From Ruegeria haliotis (GTDB lineage: Bacteria > Pseudomonadota > Alphaproteobacteria > Rhodobacterales > Rhodobacteraceae), in assembly GCF_013377785.1 (NCBI RefSeq), contig NZ_JABXWT010000003.1, positions 302,958 to 366,957 of the forward strand: DNA of 64,000 nt, given 5' to 3'. How positions within the stretch are numbered: position 1 is the stretch's first letter; each line of letters starts with the position of its first letter. The notes under the pieces are model-generated. The model was not told where the DNA came from and did no database searches. It saw nothing but the letters and a program-made list of their open reading frames with translations. Shown here piece by piece: positions 26,082 to 35,230 of this stretch. The translations under genes and the position numbers were made by a program.

Positions 26082-26886
26082 ATGGGTCCTCGTACGGGTC
26101 TAGATAGGGGTCCCTGACAGGGTCGGTCCCGATTTCGGCGTAGGGATCGGTATACAAGCCCAGATAGGCGTCCTCATCATCCCGTGCCAGTTCAAAGCGG
26201 CGGTTTTGCAGAAAGATCAACCGTGCCTGCGCATAGCTGTCGGCGCTGTCATACAGGATCGAATCGACGGTGTCCGAGAACCGTCCCCGATCCCCCATCC
26301 GCCGCACGACCTCGGCATAGACACCGATATTGTCGACTGGGCGAACCGGCGTAAAGTTGATCGGATTCGAGAACAGATTCACGACAACCCCCACCGCATC
26401 TCGCGTGGTCGATGGACCGTAGAGCGGCAGTTCGACATAGGCGCCTTCGCCAAAGCCCCAGACATGCAGGGTCTCGCCAAAATCGGTATCCACTGGGGGC
26501 AGGTTCAGCTCGTCAGCGGGGGATGACAGACCTGCTCCGCCGACGGTCATGTTGATAACGAAGCGCAGCAGCGCATTGCCCATCTGTTTTGGATTGCCCT
26601 GCAACAGGTAATCAACGGCCTGACCGGGCAGTGAGATATTCTCGGCGAAATTGTTGAAGCTGGTCACCATCGGGTCGGGTACGATCTTGACGTACCCTTT
26701 CGAGGCCGGGCGGAACAGGAACCGGTCAACGCCCAGATTGAATTTGTGGATCGAACGGTTGGTTCCCTCGTACGGATCAAAGGTTTCGCCACGGGCGGCC
26801 TGATCAGCAGGTTGACTGGCGCAAGCCGTCAAAACGGTCATCAACGATAGAACAACAAGGTGTTTCAGAGGAAGTCTGCTCAACAC
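26071..26886 (-). CDS. mlaA: Outer-membrane lipoprotein MlaA (VacJ)
   Basis: A roughly 271-residue lipoprotein that removes misplaced phospholipids from the outer leaflet and passes them to MlaC. Starting at GTG 26886 gives a compact lipoprotein signal ending LTAC; TTG at 26883 or 26937 are alternatives. MlaA motifs follow: DPYEGTNRSIHKFN, FFNNxAEN-like FNNFAENISLPG, and GFGEGAYVELPLYGPSTTRD. The C-terminus is an unusual run of DPY repeats (TDPYAEIGTDPVRDPYLDPYEDPY, in part), absent from the typical protein. Confidence 0.9.
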   Translation of the reverse strand: MLSRLPLKHLVVLSLMTVLTACASQPADQAARGETFDPYEGTNRSIHKFNLGVDRFLFRPASKGYVKIVPDPMVTSFNNFAENISLPGQAVDYLLQGNPKQMGNALLRFVINMTVGGAGLSSPADELNLPPVDTDFGETLHVWGFGEGAYVELPLYGPSTTRDAVGVVVNLFSNPINFTPVRPVDNIGVYAEVVRRMGDRGRFSDTVDSILYDSADSYAQARLIFLQNRRFELARDDEDAYLGLYTDPYAEIGTDPVRDPYLDPYEDPYAE

Positions 26887-27179
26887 GGTCTTTGCTACTC
26901 CAAAAGTTGCCTGGCACCTGTATCGCCCGGCTTTCAATCAATACTGTTGTGCTGACGCGGCACAAGTCGTTGTCACATAGATGTTTCCGGTCTCAAATGA
27001 AACACCCTGCGTTTAACCCGTCTGCCGGGTTGGGGTAAAGTGACACTGTATCAACACTTCGGAATAAGAGAAGTTACGCCCAGATCACGGGCAATTCAAA
27101 AAATGCAGGTTTCGTGCTTTTCCAAGCGCGGCTTCCCGGTTAGCGTCCGCCCGAGTCAATTGAAGGTGAGGACAAACAC

Positions 27180-27635
27180 ATGAGCATCGCAGCAAAACTG
27201 GCAAGCCTGGGGGTTACCCTGTCGGACGCACCTGCACCGGCGGCCAACTATGTACCTTTCGTGCGCGTGGGCAACATCATTTACGTTTCGGGCCAGATTT
27301 CCAAGACCGATGATCTGATCACCGGCAAGCTGGGCGACGACATGGATGTCGACGTAGGCGCGGCGGCGGCCAAGGTGTGCGCCATCAACTTGCTGGCACA
27401 GGTCAAGGCGGCCTGCGGCGGCGACATTGAAAAGCTGGTGCGCGTGATCAAACTGACCGGTTTCGTGAACTCGACCGCAGATTTCACGGCGCAACCGCAG
27501 GTGATCAACGGCGCGTCCGATTTCCTGGTCGAAGCGCTGGGCGAGGCAGGTCGTCATTCCCGCTCGGCCGTCAGCGCCGCATCGCTGCCACTGGGTGTGG
27601 CCGTCGAAATCGAAGGCATCTTCGAAGTTCAATGA
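27180..27635 (+). CDS. RidA-family (YjgF/YER057c/UK114) protein
   Basis: A 151-residue protein of the RidA superfamily, whose classic members hydrolyse reactive enamine/imine intermediates from PLP enzymes. GNIIYVSGQIS (31-41) and the C-terminal RSAVSAASLPLGVAVEIE with its conserved arginine are visible. It is somewhat longer than classic RidA (about 128), which fits the YjgH/Rid6-7-like subgroups, so the exact reaction is open. AGGTGAGG lies upstream of the ATG. Its stop overlaps the next start by four bases. Confidence 0.85.
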   Translation: MSIAAKLASLGVTLSDAPAPAANYVPFVRVGNIIYVSGQISKTDDLITGKLGDDMDVDVGAAAAKVCAINLLAQVKAACGGDIEKLVRVIKLTGFVNSTADFTAQPQVINGASDFLVEALGEAGRHSRSAVSAASLPLGVAVEIEGIFEVQ

Positions 27636-28399
27636 CGCCATCCCTGCCAGCAGAATTCCTGCAGGTTCCGATTGCACATCGGGCACTGCACGATATCTCG
27701 GGCAGCCGCCCGGAAAACAGCCGGGCGGCCATTCGCGCAGCGATCGAGGCTGGGTACGGGATCGAGATTGATCTGCAACTGACCTCGGACCAGCGCGCCA
27801 TGGTGTTTCATGACTATGACATGACCCGCCTCACCGGACAGCCCGGCCCGATACGGCAAATCACCGCCGCACAGGCCTCGGACACTGCGTTGTTGTACGC
27901 CGAGGACGGGATTCCAATGCTGGACGAAGTGCTGGATCTGGTCGCCGGTCAAGTGCCGCTGCTGATCGAATTCAAGGATCAGGACGGGGCCATGGGCACG
28001 GATGTCGGAGCATTGGAACAAGACGCCGTGCGCGCGCTACAAGGCTACGATGGCCCGCTGGCCCTGATGTCTTTCAATCCCAACAGTGTGGCCGAACTGG
28101 CCCGTTTGGCACCGCATCTGCCGCGCGGTCTGGTGACCAGTTCATTTGACAGCAAAAATTGGCTTCTGCCGGGCGATGTTCGTGACCACTTGCGCGATAT
28201 ACCCGATTTCGACCGGGTCGGTGCCAGTTTCATCAGTCACGAGGTTCATGACCTGGACCGTCCGCGCGTGGCCGAACTGAAGGCGCGCGGTGTGCCGGTC
28301 CTGTGTTGGACCGTCCGATCGCCCGAACAAGAGGCAAAGGCGCGCGAGGTTGCCGACAATGTGACCTTCGAAGGGTATCTGGCGGCGCATGCGGCTTGA
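27632..28399 (+). CDS. ugpQ: Glycerophosphodiester phosphodiesterase
   Basis: A 255-residue GDPD-family enzyme releasing glycerol 3-phosphate and an alcohol from glycerophosphodiesters. The active-site pattern is complete: HRAL...RPENS (about 13-28), GIEIDLQLTSD (about 50-60) and the base VFHDYDMTRLTG (about 65-76), with late CWTVRS. No signal peptide, so cytoplasmic like UgpQ. It is coupled to the RidA-like gene. No ugp transporter is adjacent, so the gene symbol is by analogy. Confidence 0.88.
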   Translation: MTPSLPAEFLQVPIAHRALHDISGSRPENSRAAIRAAIEAGYGIEIDLQLTSDQRAMVFHDYDMTRLTGQPGPIRQITAAQASDTALLYAEDGIPMLDEVLDLVAGQVPLLIEFKDQDGAMGTDVGALEQDAVRALQGYDGPLALMSFNPNSVAELARLAPHLPRGLVTSSFDSKNWLLPGDVRDHLRDIPDFDRVGASFISHEVHDLDRPRVAELKARGVPVLCWTVRSPEQEAKAREVADNVTFEGYLAAHAA

Positions 28400-28444
28400 T
28401 CCTGCTGCGCCCCGTCACAAATAATGTCCAGACCCGGAGGGTAT

Positions 28445-29632
28445 ATGGATCAGGCGCAAATCGAGGTTCGGGTTCTAAGCTCACTGTCGCAGATTTCTGC
28501 AACAGAGTGGGACAGTTGCGCCTGCCCCGAGGCTGCAGATGGCGGCCGGCCCCTTGATCCATTCACCACCCACAGGTTCCTGCTGGCCCTGGAACAAAGC
28601 GGCTCGGTCGGGCGCGGCACCGGTTGGCAGCCGCAATACCTGACCGCTTATCTGGACGGGATGTTGATTTCTGCGGCGCCGATGTACGCCAAATCACACA
28701 GCCAGGGCGAATACATCTTCGACCACAGCTGGGCCCATGCCTATGAAAGCGCCGGCGGGCGGTATTACCCCAAACTACAAATCGCGGTGCCTTTCACCCC
28801 GGCGACTGGCCGGCGGTTTCTGGTGCGGCCGGGATATGAGGGCATCGGCATGTCGGCGCTGGTGCAGGGCGCGGTGCAACTTGCCGCAGATAATCGCGTG
28901 TCGTCCCTGCACGCGACATTTTGTACCGCGGACGAAGCGTTGGCAGGCGAGCAGATGGGCCTGATGCTGCGCAGCTCACAGCAGTTTCACTGGCTCAATG
29001 ACGACTACGCTGACTTTGACACCTTCCTTGCCGTACTTTCGTCGCGTAAGCGCAAGAATATCCGCAAAGAGCGCGCGCAAGCCTGCGACTTTGGCGGTGA
29101 GATTCGAACTCTGACAGGGCCCGAGTTACGGTCCGAGCATTGGGACGCGTTCTGGCGCTTTTATCAGGACACAGGTGACCGCAAGTGGGGCGCGCCATAT
29201 CTGACGCGGCAATTCTTTGATATCGCACAGGAAACCATGGCCGACGATATGGCCTTGGTTCTGGCCGAGCGCAATGGGTATCCCATTGCCGGGGCGCTCA
29301 ACTTTATCGGGCGCGAGACGCTGTATGGCCGCTATTGGGGCTGCGTTGAACATCATGCCTGCCTGCATTTCGAACTGTGCTATTATAGGGCGATTGATTT
29401 TGCCATTGCCCATGGCCTCGCCCGCGTCGAGGCTGGCGCACAGGGCGAACACAAGCTGGCGCGCGGTTATCTGCCAACGCACACGCATAGCTTGCATTGG
29501 ATCGGAGATCCGGGATTTGCCGATGCGGTCAAAAAATTTCTGGACGCCGAGGGCCGCGCAGTGGGAGAAGAGATCGAGATTCTGACGGACTATGGTCCGT
29601 TTAGAAAATCGAACCCGGAGGAACAGCAATGA
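28445..29632 (+). CDS. FemAB-like N-acyltransferase (GNAT fold, DUF482)
   Basis: A 395-residue protein of the family annotated as peptidoglycan biosynthesis/recognition or FemAB-like (PF04339). Landmarks include an NTT-like early [10 protein letters not shown] segment, [62 protein letters not shown] and [17 protein letters not shown]. Such proteins are predicted to transfer acyl or aminoacyl groups, but the true substrate is unknown. The ATG at 28445 has GGAGG five bases upstream, better than 28424. Its stop overlaps the next gene. Confidence 0.82.
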   Translation: MDQAQIEVRVLSSLSQISATEWDSCACPEAADGGRPLDPFTTHRFLLALEQSGSVGRGTGWQPQYLTAYLDGMLISAAPMYAKSHSQGEYIFDHSWAHAYESAGGRYYPKLQIAVPFTPATGRRFLVRPGYEGIGMSALVQGAVQLAADNRVSSLHATFCTADEALAGEQMGLMLRSSQQFHWLNDDYADFDTFLAVLSSRKRKNIRKERAQACDFGGEIRTLTGPELRSEHWDAFWRFYQDTGDRKWGAPYLTRQFFDIAQETMADDMALVLAERNGYPIAGALNFIGRETLYGRYWGCVEHHACLHFELCYYRAIDFAIAHGLARVEAGAQGEHKLARGYLPTHTHSLHWIGDPGFADAVKKFLDAEGRAVGEEIEILTDYGPFRKSNPEEQQ

Positions 29633-29922
29633 CCGAACTTTTGTCGACCGAGACCCGTGGCCCTCTATTGGACCCGCTGTTCAACAACGGCTGGACCATG
29701 GTCAAAGACCGGGATGCGATCACCAAGACCTTCATTTTCAGCAATTTCGTTGCCGCGTTCGGCTGGATGACCCAAGTGGCGATCTGGGCCGAGAAATGGA
29801 ACCATCACCCCGAATGGTCGAATGTCTACCGTACCGTCGAGGTTGTATTGTCCACCCATGACGTGGGCGGCTTGTCGGCGCTGGACGCAAAGCTGGCGCG
29901 CAAGATGGACAGTCTGTGTTAA
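29629..29922 (+). CDS. phhB: 4a-hydroxytetrahydrobiopterin dehydratase
   Basis: A 97-residue pterin-4a-carbinolamine dehydratase, which recycles the pterin cofactor of aromatic amino acid hydroxylases. The active-site motif [17 protein letters not shown] (about 56-72) followed by [16 protein letters not shown] is exact for the family, and length fits. No phenylalanine hydroxylase gene is in the window. It overlaps the FemAB-like gene by four bases; its 3' end overlaps the convergent lipoprotein gene. Confidence 0.93.
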   Translation: MTELLSTETRGPLLDPLFNNGWTMVKDRDAITKTFIFSNFVAAFGWMTQVAIWAEKWNHHPEWSNVYRTVEVVLSTHDVGGLSALDAKLARKMDSLC

Positions 29923-30230
29923 CCTCTGTCGCCGCGTGACCCCATGCCACCGGCCAGCGATGCGGTAACACCCAACTGCTCGAACTCGGCAGGTGTTACC
30001 GCGCCATCGCTGACATCGATGTTTCTGGGAATGCCCGTTGTCCGATTACCGATCTGCCGGACGCTGCGCGCATCCGGGTCAATATCCAGACACCGCGTGT
30101 TGTAACAGGTCAAACCGCTGGTATTGATCCGGATGCGCGCCTGTCCGTCCGGGCCGGTGACCACAGGGGCCTGAGGCACGTCACATGCCGCCAGCAGTGC
30201 CAGCGCGCCCAAACCAATCCATTTGCGCAT
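29919..30230 (-). CDS. Small lipoprotein of unknown function
   Basis: A 103-residue protein beginning with a clear lipoprotein signal ([16 protein letters not shown]; cysteine 16). The mature part is polar, with a cysteine pair ([20 protein letters not shown]) and a glycine/arginine-rich tail. I do not recognise a family. Last of three small envelope genes reading leftwards after the glycine-zipper and EF-hand genes. Its end overlaps phhB by four bases. Confidence 0.7.
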   Translation of the reverse strand: MRKWIGLGALALLAACDVPQAPVVTGPDGQARIRINTSGLTCYNTRCLDIDPDARSVRQIGNRTTGIPRNIDVSDGAVTPAEFEQLGVTASLAGGMGSRGDRG

Positions 30231-30253
30231 CCCATGCTCCTTTTGGAAAAAGG

Positions 30254-30598
30254 CTAGTCCAGTTGGCCGTTGCCGTCCTGATCAGCCTCAGTGAAATCAC
30301 TTTCCATCTGCGCGTTGTATTCGGCTTTGGAAACAAGACTATCGCCATTGCTATCAACGTCTTGGAATTGCTTGATATCCAGAAATGGCTTGGCTTCGTT
30401 CAGACCCAGCGTGCCGTTCTTGTCCTCATCCATCTCCTGAAAGGCGTAATCGGAAAAGGCGTTGAATTCGTCCTTGGACAAAAAGCCATCATTATTTGCG
30501 TCGATGGCATTCAGCTCTTTTTCATGCAGTTCGGCCACGGTTTCCGCGTTGGCGACAGGGGCCAATGCTAGGGCCGCAACAACAAGTACATATTTCAT
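30254..30598 (-). CDS. Exported EF-hand calcium-binding protein
   Basis: A 114-residue protein with a signal peptide (1-18, ANA cleavage) and four EF-hand-type loops: DANNDGFLSKDEF (33-45), DEDKNGTLGLNEA (57-69), DVDSNGDSLVSKAEY (80-94) and DQDGNGQLD at the very end (106-114), the last truncated after its loop. It should bind Ca2+ in the periplasm; any partner is unknown. Start at 30598 is set by GAGGAG upstream, not the longer frame from 30616. Confidence 0.85.
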   Translation of the reverse strand: MKYVLVVAALALAPVANAETVAELHEKELNAIDANNDGFLSKDEFNAFSDYAFQEMDEDKNGTLGLNEAKPFLDIKQFQDVDSNGDSLVSKAEYNAQMESDFTEADQDGNGQLD

Positions 30599-30609
30599 TC
30601 CGACTCTCC

Positions 30610-30855
30610 TCAGCATGCGTATCTCTGACCTTCAAAACCACCGGCAGCTGCGCCTGCGGCCGTCAGGATCGATTTACCCGATCCGCCACCGAACTGGTTG
30701 CCTATGGCGCCACCAATCAATGCACCGCCCAATGTTCCGCTGAGGCATGCGATTTCATGTTGCCGTGCAGCCTGCTGTTGTGGCGTCGGGGCCGGACCGC
30801 AGGCAGCCAAAAGGCCCGCGCTGACCACGACAAACGAAAATGCCTTTAGTTTCAT
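30610..30855 (-). CDS. Glycine-zipper lipoprotein (17-kDa surface antigen-like)
   Basis: An 81-residue lipoprotein: signal ending LLAAC (cysteine 19), a short linker rich in Q and A, then a glycine-zipper segment (GGALIGGAIGNQFGGGSGKSI, abbreviated, about 43-62) of the type in OmpA-like and Rickettsia 17-kDa proteins. Such segments insert in or lie along the outer membrane. Start at 30855 has GGGAG seven bases upstream. The protein ends QRYAC, with a terminal cysteine. Confidence 0.78.
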   Translation of the reverse strand: MKLKAFSFVVVSAGLLAACGPAPTPQQQAARQHEIACLSGTLGGALIGGAIGNQFGGGSGKSILTAAGAAAGGFEGQRYAC

Positions 30856-30956
30856 AAATGAACTCCCAGTTGTATGCGCCAAGTATTCGCACATCAGGGC
30901 GTTGTATCAAGTTAAATACAGTTAACGGGCCCCGACACAGCCGGGGCCAGCAGGGC

Positions 30957-31442
30957 TCAGATGACGTCCAGCAGGCCTTCACCAGCCGAGATTTCGCAGG
31001 CACTTGGGTTTTCCTCAAGGTTCAATGCGGTGACCTTACCGTCCTCGACCAGCATCGCATATCGTTTGGACCGCGCGATCAGACCGGCGGGCGGGGCGTC
31101 GAAATCCATGCCGATGGCTTTGGTGAACTCGGACGCGGCATCCGCCAGCATGGTCAATCCGGCCGCAGTTGCACCTGTGGCTTCGCCCCAGGCATTCATG
31201 ACGAATGGATCGTTGACCGATATGCAGATGATCTCATCCACGCCCTTGGTGTCGAACTGGTCCTTGGTGCGCATGAAGCTGGGCACATGGGCCGAATGGC
31301 AGGTCGGTGTGAATGCGCCGGGCACTGCAAAAATCACCACTTTGCGGCCTTTGGTCTTGTCTGAAACCCGAACCTCTTTGGGGCCATCCGCGCCCAATTG
31401 GGTCAGGGTTGCTTCGGGCAGTGTGTCACCTGTTGAAATCAT
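30957..31442 (-). CDS. Peroxiredoxin, Prx5 type
   Basis: A 161-residue peroxidase reducing hydroperoxides. The peroxidatic cysteine lies in VPGAFTPTCHSAHVPSF (about 41-57), with a conserved arginine later, matching the AhpE/Prx5-like class of about 160 residues. Translation from ATG 31442, after AGGAG, gives MISTGDTLPEATL; the long upstream frame to 31652 runs against the reductase gene and is not used. It diverges from the ferredoxin reductase across about 100 bases. Confidence 0.92.
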   Translation of the reverse strand: MISTGDTLPEATLTQLGADGPKEVRVSDKTKGRKVVIFAVPGAFTPTCHSAHVPSFMRTKDQFDTKGVDEIICISVNDPFVMNAWGEATGATAAGLTMLADAASEFTKAIGMDFDAPPAGLIARSKRYAMLVEDGKVTALNLEENPSACEISAGEGLLDVI

Positions 31443-31541
31443 TTTTATGCTCCTGTCGATTGGATTTGCAGAGTCAGTCCCAGCCGCAATATAGGTGGAC
31501 AAGTGGAAGTAACCACGGGAATTCGACAGGGTGGGAGGAAC

Positions 31542-32753
31542 ATGAGCCATATTGTCGTGATTGGTGCCGGGCAAGCGGGCGCCTCGCTTGTTGCCAGACT
31601 GCGCAAAGACGGGTTCGAAGGCGATATCACCCTGATAGGGGCTGAACCGCATCTGCCCTATCAGCGCCCGCCCTTGTCCAAGGCATACCTGCTGGGCGAG
31701 ATGGAGCTGGAGCGGCTGTTCCTGCGCCCTGAAAGTTTTTACACCGACAACAACGTCTCCCTGCGACTGGGCCAGCGCGTGACCGGTATCGATCCGCAGG
31801 CGAAAACGGTCACTGTGGGGGATGAGGTGATCTCATACGACGAACTGGCCCTGACCACCGGCTCTGACCCGCGGCGTCTGCCGGCTGCGATCGGTGGTGA
31901 TCTGGATGGTGTCCATGTGGTGCGAGATCTGGCGCATGTGGACGATATGGGCCCCTACGTGGCCGAAGGCGCTCGCGCTCTGATCGTTGGCGGCGGCTAT
32001 ATCGGGCTTGAGGCGGCGGCGGTCTGCGCCAAGCGTGGGGTCAAGGTGACGCTGGTCGAAATGGCCGACCGCATCCTGCAACGGGTCGCCGCCCCCGAGA
32101 CCAGCGACTATTTCCGCACCCTGCACAGCGAATACGGCGCCGACATCCGCGAAGGTGTTGGGCTGGACCGTCTGGTGGGCGACAATGGCAAAGTCACCGG
32201 AGCGGTTCTGACCGACGGTTCACAGCTGGATGTCGATTTTGTCGTGGTTGGTGTGGGTATTGCGCCCTCGACCAAATTGGCCGAGATGGCGGGGCTGGAG
32301 CTGGACAACGGCATCAAAACCGATGCGCATGGCCGCACGTCCGATCCGTCGATCTGGGCGGCGGGCGATTGCGCGTCCTTCCCGCATGCAGGTGCGCGTA
32401 TCCGGTTGGAAAGCGTACCCAACGCCATCGATCAGTCCGAGGTCGTGGCCCAGAACATGCTGGGAGCCGCCAAGGACTACGTCGCAACGCCGTGGTTCTG
32501 GTCGGATCAGTATGACGTCAAATTGCAGATTGCGGGCCTGAATACCGGATATGACCGGGTTGTGACGCGCAAGGGCGAGGGGCAGACCGTGTCCTTCTGG
32601 TACTATAAGGGCGACAGGTTGATCGCAGTGGACGCGATGAACGATCCGCGCGCCTATATGGTCGGAAAACGTCTGATCGAAGCGGGCAAGACCGCTGATC
32701 CGGTGGTTGTTGCCGACCCGGATGCGGATCTGAAGCCGCTGCTCAAAGCGTGA
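31542..32753 (+). CDS. FAD-dependent ferredoxin/rubredoxin reductase (rhodocoxin reductase type)
   Basis: A 403-residue flavoprotein of the pyridine-nucleotide oxidoreductase family. FAD motif GAGQAGASLVARLR near residues 8-21, LPYQRPPLSK near 39-48, NAD(P) motif GGGYIGLEAAAVCAKRG near 150-166 and the second FAD motif IWAAGDCA near 270-277 are clear. Such reductases pass electrons to a ferredoxin for P450s or dioxygenases; no such partner is adjacent. GGAGG precedes the ATG at 31542. Its end is coupled to rsmD. Confidence 0.9.
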   Translation: MSHIVVIGAGQAGASLVARLRKDGFEGDITLIGAEPHLPYQRPPLSKAYLLGEMELERLFLRPESFYTDNNVSLRLGQRVTGIDPQAKTVTVGDEVISYDELALTTGSDPRRLPAAIGGDLDGVHVVRDLAHVDDMGPYVAEGARALIVGGGYIGLEAAAVCAKRGVKVTLVEMADRILQRVAAPETSDYFRTLHSEYGADIREGVGLDRLVGDNGKVTGAVLTDGSQLDVDFVVVGVGIAPSTKLAEMAGLELDNGIKTDAHGRTSDPSIWAAGDCASFPHAGARIRLESVPNAIDQSEVVAQNMLGAAKDYVATPWFWSDQYDVKLQIAGLNTGYDRVVTRKGEGQTVSFWYYKGDRLIAVDAMNDPRAYMVGKRLIEAGKTADPVVVADPDADLKPLLKA

Positions 32754-33310
32754 GGGTCATTGCCGGAGACTTCCGGGGCCGCGCCTTGGCCTCGGTTGGC
32801 AAAGGGGATGCGGGCGCCCATCTGCGCCCCACCACCGACCGCGTGCGTGAAAGCCTGTTCAACGTGCTGAGCCATCAGATCGACTTTGACGGGCTACGCG
32901 TGCTGGACCTGTTTGCTGGAACTGGCGCGTTGGGGCTCGAAGCACTGTCGCGCGGCGCCGATCATGTGGCATTTGTCGATGACGGGCGCGTTGCGCAGGG
33001 TCTAATCCGCAAGAATATCGATCTGACCCGCAGCAGTGATCGAACAGACCTTGTCCGACGTGATGCGACAAAGCTGGGCGGCAATCCTGGCGCTGCCTAT
33101 GACCTGATCTTCCTTGATCCACCCTATAGCAAGGCGCTGGGCGAGAAAGCGGTCGAAGCGGCAGTTGCCGGAGCTTGGATCGGCGACGATGCTTTGCTGG
33201 TCTGGGAAGAAAGCGCCCCGATGGCTGCACCTGGCGGGTTCAGGTTGCACGATACCCGGAAGTACGGCGATACGCATATCTCCTTGATGTGGCGGGATGT
33301 TTCAGACTGA
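32750..33310 (+). CDS. rsmD: 16S rRNA (guanine(966)-N(2))-methyltransferase
   Basis: A 186-residue SAM-dependent methyltransferase acting on the 30S subunit. It begins MRVIAGDFRGRAL at a GTG overlapping the reductase stop (GTGA). Family signs are RPTTDRVRESLFNVL (about 27-41), LDLFAGTGALGLEALSRG for SAM binding (about 51-68) and the catalytic DPPY in DLIFLDPPYSKALG (about 118-131). Length fits. The assignment is firm. Confidence 0.95.
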   Translation: MRVIAGDFRGRALASVGKGDAGAHLRPTTDRVRESLFNVLSHQIDFDGLRVLDLFAGTGALGLEALSRGADHVAFVDDGRVAQGLIRKNIDLTRSSDRTDLVRRDATKLGGNPGAAYDLIFLDPPYSKALGEKAVEAAVAGAWIGDDALLVWEESAPMAAPGGFRLHDTRKYGDTHISLMWRDVSD

Positions 33311-33397
33311 AACTGTCCGGGCACAAATGCGCTGATCACCGATTTGCACCAAAGCGCTGTCTTCGCTACGCCGGGCTGTAACCAAGCGGAGATCCAC

Positions 33398-34033
33398 ATG
33401 CATGATCTGGTCATTTTCGATTGCGACGGCGTTCTGGTCGATAGCGAATTTATCTCCAATCAGGCTTTGGCTGACAGTCTCGCCCGATATGGTCTGCACA
33501 TGACTGCGACCGAGTGCATATCCATTTTCATGGGGCTCACGACGGAAGATTGCGCAAAGAAAGCTCAGGAAATGGGGGTGTCGCTGCCAATTGGCTGGGT
33601 TGATCAGGTCGAAGCTGAAACAGATGACCGTTTGCGTGCCGGGGTTCCGGTGATCGCAGGTGTTCCAAAGCTGTTGGCCTGTCTTGACGCCATCGGGCTT
33701 CCCTATTGCGTTGCGTCCAATGGCACGCCCGCCAAGATGAAAATCACGCTGGGCCAGAATGGTCTGTGGGACCGATTTGAGCCCGCGATGTTTTCGGCCT
33801 ATGCACTGGGGGTTGCCAAGCCGGATCCGGCTCTGTTTCAGGCTGCGGCGCAACATTTCGGTGCTACGAACCCGGTCGTCATTGAAGACAGCCTCAGCGG
33901 GGTGACCGCGGCCATGCGTGCCAATATGCGCTGTTTGGCCTATGCTCCGCATGGGGGCGGCGAAAAATTGACCGATCTTGGGGCCGAGTTGTTCACCGAC
34001 ATGGCCGAGTTACCAAGGCTTTTGGGAATCTGA
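33398..34033 (+). CDS. HAD-superfamily phosphatase (beta-phosphoglucomutase-like)
   Basis: A 211-residue haloacid-dehalogenase-fold enzyme. Motif I FDCDGVLVDSE gives the Asp8/Asp10 nucleophile pair; motif II is CVASNGTPAKM, the lysine lies in GVAKPDP and motif IV is VVIEDSLSGV. A helical cap (about 17-85) suggests small sugar-phosphate or nucleotide substrates. I start at 33398 after GGAG; the longer frame from 33344 adds unlikely sequence. Substrate unknown. Confidence 0.88.
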   Translation: MHDLVIFDCDGVLVDSEFISNQALADSLARYGLHMTATECISIFMGLTTEDCAKKAQEMGVSLPIGWVDQVEAETDDRLRAGVPVIAGVPKLLACLDAIGLPYCVASNGTPAKMKITLGQNGLWDRFEPAMFSAYALGVAKPDPALFQAAAQHFGATNPVVIEDSLSGVTAAMRANMRCLAYAPHGGGEKLTDLGAELFTDMAELPRLLGI

Positions 34034-34056
34034 TCCGGGCATGTTACGATCGGTCT

Positions 34057-34236
34057 ATGGATCGCGCCATTGCCCCTCCGATCTGGGCGCTTGCCCAGGA
34101 TGCCGACACAACCACCGGCCCGCCGCCCAAGCCAATGCGCGCGCCCGTGTTCATCCACGACGCCGTCACGCCGTGGGGGCAAGAGACAATGCTACTTAAA
34201 CTCTGGCGTGAACAGGCCGTTGATCAGGACGAATAG
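34057..34236 (+). CDS. Short protein of unknown function (59 residues)
   Basis: An ATG at 34057 opens a 59-codon frame ending at 34236. The product starts MDRAIAPPIWALAQD, has a proline run (GPPPKPMRAP) and ends LWREQAVDQDE. Codon use (third-position G/C) looks coding. Its last 13 bases overlap the end of map on the other strand. I recognise no family and the ribosome site is weak, so this is a fair but unproved gene. Confidence 0.5.
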   Translation: MDRAIAPPIWALAQDADTTTGPPPKPMRAPVFIHDAVTPWGQETMLLKLWREQAVDQDE

Positions 34237-35036
34237 GTCGGGTGATACTTTCCGCCCGGTGACAGGGTAAAGATCTCGACCCCATCCGCCGTTACACCGA
34301 CCGAATGCTCAAACTGCGCCGACAGGGATTTGTCGCGGGTTACGGCGGTCCAGTCATCGGCCAGTGTCTTGGTCTCGGGGCGGCCCAGATTCACCATCGG
34401 CTCGATGGTGAAGAACATGCCCTCTTCCAGCACCGCACCAGTACCCGGACGCCCGTAATGCAGAACATTCGGCGGCGCGTGGAACACCCGTCCCAGACCG
34501 TGGCCACAGAAATCGCGCACGACGCTCATCCGGTGGGCCTCGACATAGGTTTGAATGGCATGACCGATATCGCCGAACGTGTTGCCCGGCTTGACCATCT
34601 CGATACCCTTGAACAAGGCGTCGTGGGTGACCTGAATCAAACGTTCGGCCTTGCGCGGTAACTTGCCTGCGACGTACATGCGCGAAGTATCGCCGAACCA
34701 GCCATCAACAATGACGGTGACGTCGATGTTCAGGATATCGCCATCCTTCAGCTTCTTGTCGCCGGGAATCCCGTGGCAGACCACGTGATTGACGCTGATA
34801 CAGCTGGCGTGCTGATAGCCTTTGTAGCCAATTGTCGCCGACGTCGCGCCCGCATCTTCGACCATCTGGGTGATCAGGCGATCGATCTCGCCGGTGGTCT
34901 GGCCGGTAAATACGTGCTCTGCGATCTCGTCAAGAATCCGCGCAGCCAGCGCCCCTGCCGAATGCATTCCGGCAAAGTCACCCTGTTCATAGATGCGGAT
35001 ACCGTCCTTGGTCAGACGGCCACGATGTTCTTTCAT
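34224..35036 (-). CDS. map: Methionine aminopeptidase, type I
   Basis: A 270-residue metalloprotease removing the initiator methionine from nascent proteins. All five metal ligands are visible in context: DVTVIVDGWFGDTSRMY (two aspartates), HGLGRVFHAPPNVLH (histidine), FFTIEPMVN (glutamate) and QFEHSVGVT (glutamate). Starting at ATG 35036 gives MKEHRGRLTKDG, a normal N-terminus; the open frame beyond to 35138 is non-family sequence. Confidence 0.96.
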   Translation of the reverse strand: MKEHRGRLTKDGIRIYEQGDFAGMHSAGALAARILDEIAEHVFTGQTTGEIDRLITQMVEDAGATSATIGYKGYQHASCISVNHVVCHGIPGDKKLKDGDILNIDVTVIVDGWFGDTSRMYVAGKLPRKAERLIQVTHDALFKGIEMVKPGNTFGDIGHAIQTYVEAHRMSVVRDFCGHGLGRVFHAPPNVLHYGRPGTGAVLEEGMFFTIEPMVNLGRPETKTLADDWTAVTRDKSLSAQFEHSVGVTADGVEIFTLSPGGKYHPTYSS

Positions 35037-35230
35037 CGACGCTAGGCTCCAAATGTTTCGCGCAGCATTCCTTTTACGCTGCTTGTGCAGAAAGTACCAG
35101 AGGGCGCGCGGACGCAATGTCAAGACCACGGCCACCACAATACCTCATCTCCGGTGGACCCCCGGGAAACAATGAACTAGCACAGGGCAAACTTTACTCG
35201 GTTGCGCAAAACAGAAAAAGGGCGGGACAT

